NCBI RefSeq assembly: GCF_020618775.1
Contig: NZ_JAESVB010000006.1
Span: 62,001 to 126,000 of the forward strand
Length of the DNA: 64,000 bases
Direction of reading: 5' to 3'
From: Acidisoma silvae
Lineage (GTDB): Bacteria; Pseudomonadota; Alphaproteobacteria; Acetobacterales; Acetobacteraceae
A model generated the notes under the pieces. The model was given only the letters and a program-made list of their open reading frames with translations, did not search any database and was not told the DNA's origin. Of the stretch, positions 1 through 10,044 are shown one piece after another. Made by a program: the position numbers and the translations under genes. Numbering within the stretch: the first letter of the stretch is position 1; every line of letters begins with the position of its first letter.

Positions 1-1
1 G

Positions 2-1860
<1,859 letters not shown>

Positions 1861-1868
1861 CGCCTAAA

Positions 1869-1899
1869 CCCGCCGGGTGCATGCGCCTGGCGGGGCTTT
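1869..1899 (+). terminator. Rho-independent-like terminator of groESL
   Basis: CCCGCC (1869-1874) pairs with GGCGGG (1889-1894) just after the groEL stop and is followed by GCTTTC. The stem is short and the T-run weak, so termination is likely but not certain. Confidence 0.55.
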
Positions 1900-1902
1900 C
1901 GG

Positions 1903-2181
1903 TCAGCGGCTGGTCGCTGCCAGCTGCTGGACGGTAAGCAGGTTCAGGTGCCTGTCGACCGCATCGCGCACCGATGTCTCATCACCGCTTTCCAGCGCCG
2001 CCATCAGGATTGCCATATCCTTGTTGAGCAGGGTCTTTGCCTTGAACGGCGAGGGTTCGCCCGGTTTAAAGCCATTGTCCCAGAGATAGTCGAGGATCAT
2101 GCGCGCCCTGTCATACAGGCGAGCGGCGCCATGCCAGGACGGCAGTCTGGGCTTAAAACTGTCTCGAGATATTCCGATCAT
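1903..2181 (-). pseudogene. Remnant of a GntR/FadR-type regulator (FCD end only)
   Basis: This 92-codon frame ends in a stretch like the last helices of FCD ligand-binding domains: LNKDMAILMAALESGDE followed by a helix ending DRHLNLL. Intact GntR/FadR proteins are about 220-250 residues with an N-terminal winged helix. Here no winged helix is encoded upstream on the same strand, because the next upstream stretch is occupied by an unrelated small gene. It could be a truncated, non-functional copy or a short unrelated helical protein. The FCD assignment rests on pattern only. Confidence 0.4.
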
Positions 2182-2241
2182 CCGGTGACCTTATGCGGCG
2201 CAATGTGCGACAGTGCTGTCTGTCCGCGCGATATGGCGCGA

Positions 2242-2439
2242 TTATCGCGCAGGCGCCAGTGCGTGGTCGTCCATGACGCGCTCATGCATATCGAGCGCGG
2301 CTTTGACCCGATACTGAAAGCCCTGCTGCGACAGCGGCATGAGGCGGATGATCGTATAAACGCCAGGACGGCGATGCTTATCGGCCTCGCCACCGATAAC
2401 GACAACGCGATCTCCTTCGGCAAACCGGCGCACGAACAT
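2242..2439 (-). CDS. Small conserved protein, 65 aa, function unknown
   Basis: The ATG at 2439 is preceded by GGGGACAAG at good spacing, although the frame is open further upstream. The product, beginning MFVRRFAEGDRVVVIGG, has a basic, beta-rich character. It ends in a Y-R-V-K ... D-M-H-E-R-V pattern that I associate with short alphaproteobacterial proteins of unknown role. The strand-rich start is compatible with a small barrel (SH3-like/KOW-like) fold, which is an inference. No partner gene is evident; the csp gene lies upstream in the same direction but its terminator separates the two. Confidence 0.55.
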   Translation of the reverse strand: MFVRRFAEGDRVVVIGGEADKHRRPGVYTIIRLMPLSQQGFQYRVKAALDMHERVMDDHALAPAR

Positions 2440-2537
2440 ATCTTGTCCCCATGGTTTTACGGAAAGCGCAGCGTTCAGGATTGTCCCAAGGCCAGTCGTC
2501 GCAGACAGACAATTCAAAACAAAAAGGCCGGTCAAAA

Positions 2538-2565
2538 ACAAAAAAGGCCGGGAAAACCCGGCCTT
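2538..2565 (-). terminator. Rho-independent terminator of the cold-shock gene
   Basis: Read on the minus strand, AAGGCCGGG (2565-2557) and CCCGGCCTT (2552-2544) form a perfect 9-bp stem with a TTTT loop, followed by a run of T. It sits about 65 bases after the csp stop. Confidence 0.85.
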
Positions 2566-2630
2566 CTTCTAAGCGTCTCAAAGATCAGTGCCAGTACATC
2601 CGTGGTCACCGACCCAAAACGCTGTCTCGA

Positions 2631-2840
2631 TCAAGCAGCCTTCAGATTCTCGGCAGCAAGCTTGCCGTTGCGGTCGTTCTTGATGGCATCGAAGCTGAGC
2701 TTCTGGCCTTCATTGATCGACGACATGCCAGCGCGCTCGACGGCGGAGATATGCACGAACACATCCGGCGCGCCATTGTCCGGCTGAATGAAGCCGAAAC
2801 CCTTAGTGATATTAAAGAACTTAACTGTTCCGATGGTCAT
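2631..2840 (-). CDS. Cold-shock-domain RNA-binding protein (CspA family)
   Basis: The 69-residue product is a single cold-shock domain: GTVKFFN start, RNP1-like KGFGFI and RNP2-like VFVHIS motifs. It is a five-strand OB fold that binds single-stranded RNA and DNA and melts RNA structure in the cytoplasm. AAGGAAAATCGTC precedes the ATG at 2840. The gene is monocistronic, with a strong terminator downstream and a long, AT-richer region upstream that probably holds an extended 5' leader as in other csp genes. Cold induction cannot be read from sequence alone. Confidence 0.93.
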   Translation of the reverse strand: MTIGTVKFFNITKGFGFIQPDNGAPDVFVHISAVERAGMSSINEGQKLSFDAIKNDRNGKLAAENLKAA

Positions 2841-3151
2841 GACGATTTTCCTTTCAATCGTTCAAAATTTTGACCCGTGCGACAAGACATGACGGGCCGT
2901 CCATGATCGATTTTGAAAGAGGAAGTCGTCAGCGGCGCTGTGAAGCGCGATACGAGATTCTTCATTAAGACCAACGACGCGCTTTATACGCGGATATTTT
3001 TGAAAGAGCAAGAAATATTTAGCTTCTGCAAATGACACATAACAATACGCAGTCATTTCAGGAACCTGATATGATATAGGTGGTGACATTGCGATAGTCA
3101 TCACCACATGACTTGGCTGAACTTATTTGGGCGTTTTAGAAAGATGCAACG
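2841..3151. other. Intergenic region upstream of csp
   Basis: About 310 bases, clearly more AT-rich than its surroundings, separating the minus-strand csp gene from the plus-strand gene at 3152. It probably contains the csp promoter and a long 5' untranslated leader. An 81-codon minus-strand frame exists here (2862-3107) but has no recognisable protein character. I could not assign exact promoter boxes. Confidence 0.5.
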
Positions 3152-3460
3152 GTGACCGAGCGTCAGGCGCTATCCTGTTCAAACACGCAGTTTAACGGGC
3201 ATACCATTACCTTCATGATCGCGGTGGACCAGCAGCAGGTTCGTTGCGCGATCTCCCTATCCGCTTTCGATGCCATCGCCGGAGACCGGCGGCGGCAGCG
3301 CGCGCAGCTGCTATCGTCCTTCCAGGCGCATGACGCGCGCATTTCGCGCATCGCCCGCACGATCTTCCTGCGCCGCCCCGAGAATATCGACGGGGTGACG
3401 CGGATTTGGGAGAATGATGTGGATGACGACCTGGACGGCAACCCCGCCTCCCCCCTTTAG
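3152..3460 (+). CDS. DUF1488-like small protein
   Basis: The 102-residue product starts at GTG 3152. It resembles short DUF1488-type proteins: a strand pair around a Q-Q-V-R-C-A-I-S stretch, a helical segment, then an Ala/Arg-rich helix ending RIARTIFLR. These proteins are widespread in proteobacteria and their function is unknown. An overlapping ATG at 3144 in another frame closes after three codons. The acidic tail (NDVDDDLDG) is low in complexity. The gene stands alone, upstream of the ligase-nitrilase cassette, with the cassette promoter in between. Confidence 0.6.
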   Translation: MTERQALSCSNTQFNGHTITFMIAVDQQQVRCAISLSAFDAIAGDRRRQRAQLLSSFQAHDARISRIARTIFLRRPENIDGVTRIWENDVDDDLDGNPASPL

Positions 3461-3499
3461 GCCGCATCCGCTCCGGAACCAGAAATCGGCCCAAGGCGA

Positions 3500-3537
3500 G
3501 AAATTTTTCTTGAACGAAAAATTTTCCTGTCTACGCT
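3500..3537 (+). promoter_or_regulatory. Promoter with central palindrome for the ligase-nitrilase-cupin operon
   Basis: AAATTTTTC (3501-3509) and GAAAAATTT (3516-3524) form a perfect 9-bp inverted repeat. The 6-base centre, TTGAAC (3510-3515), is itself a good -35 box, with TACGCT (3532-3537) 16 bases downstream as a plausible -10. A repressor on this dyad would mask the -35 element. The XRE-cupin protein encoded at the end of the same operon is the natural candidate. Promoter boxes are inferred by eye; the palindrome is certain. Confidence 0.65.
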
Positions 3538-3564
3538 GCTTTTATCGGATTCAGGAGCGGCAGC

Positions 3565-5001
3565 ATGGCGGGATTCATCGAGCGTCACGGATTATGGTCG
3601 GCGGAGCAAGCAGCGCAGGCGGCTGAACTTGCGGCCCGCATCAAAACCGATGGCATTCGCAATATTCGCGTCGGCTGGGGCGATCAGCACGGCATCGTGC
3701 GCGGCAAGACGTTGACGGCCGGAGAATTCCTGTCGGCCCTGTCCTCGGGCAAGGATTTCCAGCTCGTCACCGCCATTTTCGACACGACCAACCACCCCAT
3801 CGTGCCACCCTTCGGCGCCGAAAATCACCTCAATATTCCGGAAATGATCGGCCTGCCGGATGGCGTGCTGGTGCCGGACCCGGCGACCTTCCATGTCCTG
3901 CCCTGGGTACCCAATACGGGCTGGATTTTGGCGGACGCCTATTTCCGCAATGGCAAACCTTGCCCGCTCTCCACCCGCCAGATTCTGCGCGACCAGCTGG
4001 GCAAGCTGGCGAATGACGGGTTCGGCATGACGGTCGGCCTGGAATTCGAATTCTATGTCTACAAGCTGCTGGACCCGAAGATGGCGCCGGCCGATAGCGG
4101 CTATCCGCCCAGCCCGCCCGAGGTCGAGAATATCGCCCACGGCTATCAGTATCTGACCGAGACGCGGGGCGACGAGGTGGAACCCCTTTACGCCATGCTG
4201 CAAGAAAATTTGGAGGCGCTGGGCCTGCCGCTGGCATCCCTCGAAGACGAATGGGGGCCGGGCCAGTGCGAACTGACCTTCTCGCCTTTGCCGGCCCTGG
4301 AAGCCGCCGACCGCGCGCTGCTGTTCCGCACGGCGGTGAAGCAGCTCTGCCGCCGCCATGGCTATCACGCCAGCTTCATGGCCGTGCCGAAAATCGCCAA
4401 TAGCTTCCCAAGCGGCTGGCATATGCATCAGTCGCTGACGAAAAACGGCGCCAATCTGTTTGCGGCGCGCGAGGGGGATGCGTCACCGCTCTCCGCCACC
4501 GGCATGGCCTATCTGGGCGGCCTGCTGGACCATGCGCCGGCGACGGCGTTGCTGACGACTCCCACCATCAATGGCTATAAACGCCAGCGGCCGGACGGTT
4601 TCGCGCCCTATAAGGCGGCCTGGGCGCAGGAAAATCGCGGGGCCATGCTGCGCGTCATCGGCGACAATGGTGACAGCGCATCGCGTATCGAAAACCGCAT
4701 CGGCGACCCGGCGGCCAATCCCTATCTGTATATCGCCTCCCAGATCATCGCCGGCCGCGCCGGGATCGCAGCCAATAGCGACCCCGGCGCGCCTGTCGCC
4801 GCCGCCTATCTGTCCGACCGCGCCGTGCTGCCCGGCAGCCTGGGCGACGCGCTGACCGCCTTCGCCGGCAGCGAGATTCTCAAATCGGAACTCGGTGAGA
4901 GCTTCCACCACTATTTCCACAGCCTGAAGCAATTCGAATGGAACCGCTTCCTGAGCGCCGTCACGGATTGGGAACATCAGGAATATTTCGAGATGTTCTG
5001 A
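3565..5001 (+). CDS. Glutamine-synthetase-family ligase (probable gamma-glutamyl-amine ligase)
   Basis: The 478-residue product has the GS fold: an N-terminal beta-grasp region with GWGDQHGIVRGK, then catalytic-domain motifs GLEFEFYVY (metal Glu), GWHMHQSL (the HxH region that binds ATP/metal) and SRIENRIGDPAANPYLY (phosphate/glutamate Arg region). It lacks the adenylylation-loop tyrosine context of housekeeping GlnA. It is closer to the PuuA/GlnA3-type enzymes that join glutamate to amines using ATP. The downstream nitrilase begins 2 bases after its stop. The XRE-cupin regulator gene completes the operon, as PuuR accompanies PuuA in E. coli. The substrate is unknown; ammonia ligation is not excluded. 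Confidence 0.8.
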   Translation: MAGFIERHGLWSAEQAAQAAELAARIKTDGIRNIRVGWGDQHGIVRGKTLTAGEFLSALSSGKDFQLVTAIFDTTNHPIVPPFGAENHLNIPEMIGLPDGVLVPDPATFHVLPWVPNTGWILADAYFRNGKPCPLSTRQILRDQLGKLANDGFGMTVGLEFEFYVYKLLDPKMAPADSGYPPSPPEVENIAHGYQYLTETRGDEVEPLYAMLQENLEALGLPLASLEDEWGPGQCELTFSPLPALEAADRALLFRTAVKQLCRRHGYHASFMAVPKIANSFPSGWHMHQSLTKNGANLFAAREGDASPLSATGMAYLGGLLDHAPATALLTTPTINGYKRQRPDGFAPYKAAWAQENRGAMLRVIGDNGDSASRIENRIGDPAANPYLYIASQIIAGRAGIAANSDPGAPVAAAYLSDRAVLPGSLGDALTAFAGSEILKSELGESFHHYFHSLKQFEWNRFLSAVTDWEHQEYFEMF

Positions 5002-5003
5002 CC

Positions 5004-5942
5004 ATGGACAAGCTGCATCTGGGTATCGCCCAGCTTCGCCCGGCCTGGGGCAACAAGGCCCGCACGGTCGAGATCATCACGGCGGCAATCGCCGAGGCCG
5101 CGGCGCGCGATATCGGCCTGCTGGCCTTTTCGGAGACTTTTCTGAGCGGCTATCCCTTCTGGGTCTGCCGCACCAATGGCGCCGCCTTCGATGACGCGCG
5201 GCAGGGCCGCGCCTATGCGCAGTTCGTTGATTCGGCTGTTGAAATCAGCGGGCCGGAACTGGCGTTGGTCGCGGAAGCCGCGCAGGACCACGGCGTCTCG
5301 GTCTATCTCGGCATCAATGAGCGCGGCGCACGCGCCGGGCGCGGCACCGTCTGGTGCACGCTCGTCACCATCGATGCCGAGCGCGGCATCGTCGGCGCCC
5401 ATCGCAAGCTGATGCCGACGCATGACGAGCGGCTGGTCTGGGGCATCGGCGATGCCGAAGGCCTGCGCTGCCACGCTTTCGGCGGTTTTCGCGTCGGCGG
5501 GCTGAACTGCTGGGAAAACTGGATGACCCATGCGCGGTCGGCGCTCTACGCGGATGGCGAGGACGTGCATATCTCCGTCTGGCCGGGGAATGAAGCGGTG
5601 ACGAAGGGCCTGCCGATCTTCGCCGCCCAGGAAGGCCGCATATGGTGCGCCAGCGTCTGCGGCCTGCTGTCGCTGTCCGACGTGCCTGAGGATTTCGAGT
5701 TCTATACGGACCTCAAAGCCGAGGGACTGGACGTCATCTTTGCCGGCGGGTCCGGCATCTATGACCCGAATCAGGCCTGCGTCGCGCGGCTGGACCCCGG
5801 TGTGGAAGGCATCGCGTCCACGCTGATAGACCGCGCCAGCCTTTATGCGGCGCGCCAGGGTTTCGACCAAAGCGGCCATTACGCGCGGCCGGATATTTTC
5901 GATCTGTCGATCCAGCGGCGCCGGGACGGCTCCCATGGATGA
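5004..5942 (+). CDS. Nitrilase (carbon-nitrogen hydrolase family)
   Basis: The 312-residue product carries the Glu-Lys-Cys triad: E44 in FSETFLSGYP, K135 in HRKLMPTHDERLVWG and C169 in GLNCWENW. The HRKL-PTH-ER-VWG block and the CWEN motif are typical of true nitrilases (nitrile to carboxylate plus ammonia) rather than amidases. The frame extends upstream to 4938, but ATG 5004 fits the family N-terminus and lies 2 bases past the ligase stop. Its stop overlaps the regulator start by 8 bases. No signal peptide is seen, so it is cytoplasmic. The natural nitrile is unknown; amidase activity on a glutamylated product is an alternative. Confidence 0.85.
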   Translation: MDKLHLGIAQLRPAWGNKARTVEIITAAIAEAAARDIGLLAFSETFLSGYPFWVCRTNGAAFDDARQGRAYAQFVDSAVEISGPELALVAEAAQDHGVSVYLGINERGARAGRGTVWCTLVTIDAERGIVGAHRKLMPTHDERLVWGIGDAEGLRCHAFGGFRVGGLNCWENWMTHARSALYADGEDVHISVWPGNEAVTKGLPIFAAQEGRIWCASVCGLLSLSDVPEDFEFYTDLKAEGLDVIFAGGSGIYDPNQACVARLDPGVEGIASTLIDRASLYAARQGFDQSGHYARPDIFDLSIQRRRDGSHG

Positions 5943-6531
5943 GGCCGCCTATATCACCGCCTTCTGCGAAAAGCTGAAATCTATCCGCCGCGACAAGGAT
6001 TTGACGCTGGAAGACCTGGCGCGGGCCAGCGGCGTCTCCATCTCGACGATTTCCAAGATCGAGAACCAGCAGCAGAAGCCGGGTTTCGAGACGGTTTTGA
6101 AGATCGCCCGCGCCCTGCATGTGAATTTCGTCCATATGCTGGACCCGCCGGAACCGGCACCGGTGAAGACCGCGCGCCGCGTGGTGACGCGCGCGGCCGA
6201 TGCGCCGGTCTATAACAGCGCGCATTACGGCTACGCCGCCCATGCGACGGAACTCGCCAATAAGACGATGGTGCCGCTGCTCATGCATATCCGTAACCGG
6301 GAGCTGCCGCCGCTCGCGGACTGGAGCGTGCATGACGGCGAGGAATACGCCTATGTGATCGAAGGCGAAGTGGCGCTGCATATGGAGCATTACGCGCCGG
6401 TGCAGCTGCATAAGGGCGATAGCTGCTATTTCGACAGTACCATGCGCCATGCCTATGTGGCGGTGGACGGCGAAGCCGTGGTGCTGTCGATCTGCCTGTC
6501 GATCGTGCCGTTCAAAAGCGAGGTGCCCTAG
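5935..6531 (+). CDS. XRE-family regulator with C-terminal cupin
   Basis: The 198-residue product has an N-terminal helix-turn-helix (about residues 12-65; LEDLARASGVSISTISKIEN) and a C-terminal single cupin (about 110-190; HDGEEYAYVIEGEV, then a HKGDSCYFDSTMRHAY second motif). This is the architecture of PuuR-like repressors that sense small amines or amino acids. The ATG at 5935 overlaps the nitrilase stop (ATGGATGA), so the three genes are translationally linked. Autoregulation through the palindrome at 3501-3524 is inferred. Confidence 0.9.
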   Translation: MDEAAYITAFCEKLKSIRRDKDLTLEDLARASGVSISTISKIENQQQKPGFETVLKIARALHVNFVHMLDPPEPAPVKTARRVVTRAADAPVYNSAHYGYAAHATELANKTMVPLLMHIRNRELPPLADWSVHDGEEYAYVIEGEVALHMEHYAPVQLHKGDSCYFDSTMRHAYVAVDGEAVVLSICLSIVPFKSEVP

Positions 6532-6683
6532 CCGCGCCTAAAACGCCGGTCAAAATTGCGCTTCGTCACTTGGCGTTGCCCTGGGGGCAGTGACCCCTTA
6601 GTTTGATTCGGATGAATCCTCGCGCAATTTTACTGACCCTGCCGGTGAGCGGCATGACCGACCTTGACCGGGAGACGGCCTGA

Positions 6684-9600
6684 TTGCCCCCCGACATGCC
6701 TGCCGAGGGTTCCACCCGCGCCGCGCCGACCGTAACGCCCTACTCCACCGAAGATCTCGCCCGGGTCTTTGATCCCGCCGTGCTGCGGCGCGGCCGGTCG
6801 CTGATTCTTCTGGAAGCCGTCACCGTCTCGCTCAAGGACGCCTCCATCGCGGTGGTCGCGGAGCATCTCGGCACACGCTATACCGGCAGCATCACGCCCT
6901 CGCCGCACGGCAGCCGGGTCGGCTTTCTAAACCGCTGCAGCTGCGGCCAGTCATCGTGCAGCCATCTCGCGGCCGGCGCCCTGGCGGCGCTCGACCGTTT
7001 TCCGTCTGTGCGCCGCGCCGAGCAGAGCAGCCTTTTGGAAGCGCTGTCGGCCCCCGCCAAGGCCGGGCCGATCAAAGCCGGATCGGCGTTGCCGACCCCG
7101 GCCAGCCCCGCCGTTTCGGCGGCCGGTGAGCGCCAGAAACTCGTTTTCGAGCTTTATCCCGGCGAATTGCCCCATGCCTGTTTCGTCGCGACCCTGCTGG
7201 TCGGCGAACGCACGGGCGCGGTGACGCCGACCACGCCGGCCCGCATCCTGGCCGATCGGACCAATGCCGAAAGCAGCCGCATCATGGCCAGAACGCTCGG
7301 CTCGGGCACGAACAGCCGGGTTGCCGTTGCACCCGAAGGCGTCGCCGCCGTGCTCGGCCTTTTGCCGCGCCTGGGCAAGGCCCGCTGGCATGCCAATCAG
7401 CGCCCGCTTGTCCTGGGCGAGGAGCGCGCTTTTCAGGCGAATGTGCCGCCGAACCTGCCCCCCGATTCCGCCGTCATCCTGGGCGATACCGGCCCCTGGT
7501 ATGTCGACGCCGCGACCGGCGCGGTCGGGCGCGTCCGGCTGCGCCAGGCGGCCACACCGCAAACGCAGACGGGCACATCGTCCCGCGTCTTCCGCCCCGC
7601 CAGCCGTCCCAATAACCTGACCTTTCAGCGGCCAGAGCCGCCGGCGCCGCGCTTCACCGGCAAAAAGGCTGCCCCCACGCGGTCCCGCCATGACCGTGAG
7701 GCCGACCGGCGGCCGGACCCGATCATCGCGGCCGCCGCCGGCCCCATCATTCTCGATCAGCCCCCGGTGCCTGTCATCCGCCTGCGCAAGGTCGAGTCCC
7801 TGGGGGATTTCGGCCGCGTCCAGCAGGTCGACGCCATGACCGTCGATTTCGACTATGCCGGCACGCTGACACCCGGCGATGACGAACGCCAGTTCCTGCC
7901 CATGGCGAAATCGGTCGGCGGCGGCGCGCCGAGCTTCGTACGCCGCGACCGTGCCGCCGAGACGGCCGCGCTGGAAGCCTTGCGGCAGGACGGCCTCAGC
8001 CAGATGCGCATCGCCGAGGGCGCGACCGCCAAGGGCCGCATGGTCTTCGTCTATCATGGGCGTGACGCCTCCGAACGCTGGCAGGCCTTCGTCACCGAAC
8101 GCGTGCCGGCGCTGGAACGCTTAGGCTGGCGCAACCTCATCGACCGCGACTTCGGGCCGCGCCTTGTCGAAACGGTGGGCGACTACGACGTCCGTATCGA
8201 AGACGCGGATAGCGGCGAATTCTCGCTCGACTTCGGCATCGAAATCGACGGCAAGCGCATTCCGCTGCTGCCCATTCTGTCCCGCCTGCTGGAGCGCGGC
8301 GGCATGGACTCCGCCAAGATCACCGATGGCGAGCTGATCACCAGCCTGGATGACGGCCGCATTCTGAAGCTGCCGGCCGAGCGCATCCGCCGCCTGCTGT
8401 CGGTGATGGAAGACCTGATCGAGGCGGCCCGCCGCAGCGGGGAAAGCCGCCTGCTGCTGGGCAAGGGCGAAGCCGCCGGCGTGCTGGACCTGGAAGACCT
8501 GCTCACCACCCGGTGGGAGAATGCCAACGCCATCGAGGCTTATACCCAGAATTTCCGGGGCGGCGCGGATGCCCCGCCCGTTACCATCCCCGCGAGTTTC
8601 AAGGCGACGCTGCGCGCCTATCAGCAGCAGGGCGTCGACTGGTTGCAGCATCTGCGCGGCTTAGGCCTTGGCGGCTTCCTGGCCGATGACATGGGCCTGG
8701 GCAAAACCGCCCAGACCATCGCCCATATCGTCATCGAGGAGACGGAGGGCCGGCTGGACCGTCCCGCGCTGATCGTGGTGCCGACAAGCCTGGTCGCCAA
8801 CTGGGCCGCCGAGCTTGGCAAATTCGCGCCGCATCTGCGCGTCGCCGTGCTGCACGGCCTGGACCGCCACGAGCGCCGGTCCGACCTTGACGGCATTCAT
8901 GTCGTCATCACGACCTATACCGTTCTCGCCCGCGATGTGGAGGAGATGAAGCAATTGTCCTGGCATCTTGTGGTGCTGGACGAAGCGCAGGTCATCAAAA
9001 GCCCGGACGCGAAGGCGACGCGCGCGGTATGCCAGCTGGAAACGCGGCATCGCCTGTGCCTGTCCGGCACGCCGATCGAAAACAACCTGCAAGAATTGTG
9101 GTCGGAATTTGCCTTCCTCAATCCCGGCCTGCTGGGCGACCGCAAAGGCTTCACCAAGCGTTTCCGCACGCCGATCGAAAAGAACAACGACGCCCTGCGC
9201 CGTGGCCAGCTCATGCGCCGCATCAAGCCCTTCCTGCTGCGCCGCACGAAGGCGGAGGTCGCGACCGATCTGCCGCCCAAGCACACCATTCTGCGCCGGA
9301 TCGACCTGGCACCGGATCAGCGCGAATTGTACGAGACCATCCGTGCCACGCTGCATGACGAGGTGCGCGAGAAGATGGCCGACCTGACGGCGGCCCAGGG
9401 TCGCATCGTGGTGCTGGATGCCCTGCTGAAGCTGCGCCAGGTCTGCTGCGACCCGCGCCTGGTCAAGCTGCCTTCCGCGCGCAGCGTCGAATCCTCCAGC
9501 AAGCTCGATGAGCTTCTGGACATGATCACCGAGATGCTTCCCGAAGGCCGCCGCATTCTGCTGTTCTCTCAGTTCACGACGATGCTCGACCTGATCAAGC

Positions 9601-10022
9601 CGCGTCTGGCCGAGGCCGGGGTGAAGTTTGTGGAACTGCGCGGCGATACGCGCGATCGCGCCGAGCCTGTGCGGGCCTTCGAGGCCGGCGAAGTGTCGCT
9701 GTTCCTGATCAGCCTCAAGGCCGGCGGCCGTGGCCTGAACCTGACCTCCGCCGATACCGTCATCCATTACGACCCCTGGTGGAATCCGGCGGCAGAAGAT
9801 CAGGCATCCGACCGCGCCTATCGCATCGGCCAGACCAAGCCCGTTTTTGTCTATAAGATGATCGCGGCCGATACGGTGGAAGATCGCATCGTGGAATTGC
9901 AGCGACGCAAGGCCGATCTCGCGAATATCGCCCTGAGCGAGGATGGCGACTTCACCAGTTCCGAGATCGATGACGTGGAATTCCTGTTCGGCCATGGGCC
10001 GGAGGAAAAGCTCGCCGCGTGA
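6684..10022 (+). CDS. SWIM zinc-finger SNF2-family helicase
   Basis: The 1112-residue protein begins with a SWIM zinc finger (C85-x-C87-x4-C92-x-H94) and a variable region to about residue 640. A two-lobed SNF2 ATPase follows: Walker A DDMGLGKTAQT near 668-678, a DEAQ box at 766-769, SGTPIENNLQELWSEF, then the helicase C lobe with LLFSQFTTMLD, GGRGLNLT and QASDRAYRIGQT. Bacterial members are ATP-driven DNA translocases associated with RNA polymerase or nucleoid transactions; the exact role is unknown. TTG 6684 has GGGAG at proper spacing, whereas ATG 6696 would sit too far from it. The GNAT gene follows 22 bases later. Confidence 0.92.
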   Translation: MPPDMPAEGSTRAAPTVTPYSTEDLARVFDPAVLRRGRSLILLEAVTVSLKDASIAVVAEHLGTRYTGSITPSPHGSRVGFLNRCSCGQSSCSHLAAGALAALDRFPSVRRAEQSSLLEALSAPAKAGPIKAGSALPTPASPAVSAAGERQKLVFELYPGELPHACFVATLLVGERTGAVTPTTPARILADRTNAESSRIMARTLGSGTNSRVAVAPEGVAAVLGLLPRLGKARWHANQRPLVLGEERAFQANVPPNLPPDSAVILGDTGPWYVDAATGAVGRVRLRQAATPQTQTGTSSRVFRPASRPNNLTFQRPEPPAPRFTGKKAAPTRSRHDREADRRPDPIIAAAAGPIILDQPPVPVIRLRKVESLGDFGRVQQVDAMTVDFDYAGTLTPGDDERQFLPMAKSVGGGAPSFVRRDRAAETAALEALRQDGLSQMRIAEGATAKGRMVFVYHGRDASERWQAFVTERVPALERLGWRNLIDRDFGPRLVETVGDYDVRIEDADSGEFSLDFGIEIDGKRIPLLPILSRLLERGGMDSAKITDGELITSLDDGRILKLPAERIRRLLSVMEDLIEAARRSGESRLLLGKGEAAGVLDLEDLLTTRWENANAIEAYTQNFRGGADAPPVTIPASFKATLRAYQQQGVDWLQHLRGLGLGGFLADDMGLGKTAQTIAHIVIEETEGRLDRPALIVVPTSLVANWAAELGKFAPHLRVAVLHGLDRHERRSDLDGIHVVITTYTVLARDVEEMKQLSWHLVVLDEAQVIKSPDAKATRAVCQLETRHRLCLSGTPIENNLQELWSEFAFLNPGLLGDRKGFTKRFRTPIEKNNDALRRGQLMRRIKPFLLRRTKAEVATDLPPKHTILRRIDLAPDQRELYETIRATLHDEVREKMADLTAAQGRIVVLDALLKLRQVCCDPRLVKLPSARSVESSSKLDELLDMITEMLPEGRRILLFSQFTTMLDLIKPRLAEAGVKFVELRGDTRDRAEPVRAFEAGEVSLFLISLKAGGRGLNLTSADTVIHYDPWWNPAAEDQASDRAYRIGQTKPVFVYKMIAADTVEDRIVELQRRKADLANIALSEDGDFTSSEIDDVEFLFGHGPEEKLAA

Positions 10023-10044
10023 ACGGACAAGGACAAGGATTCAG

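Noticed and set aside
2862-3107. 81-codon minus-strand frame upstream of csp
   Set aside because: Composition and pattern do not look protein-coding, and it occupies the expected csp leader.
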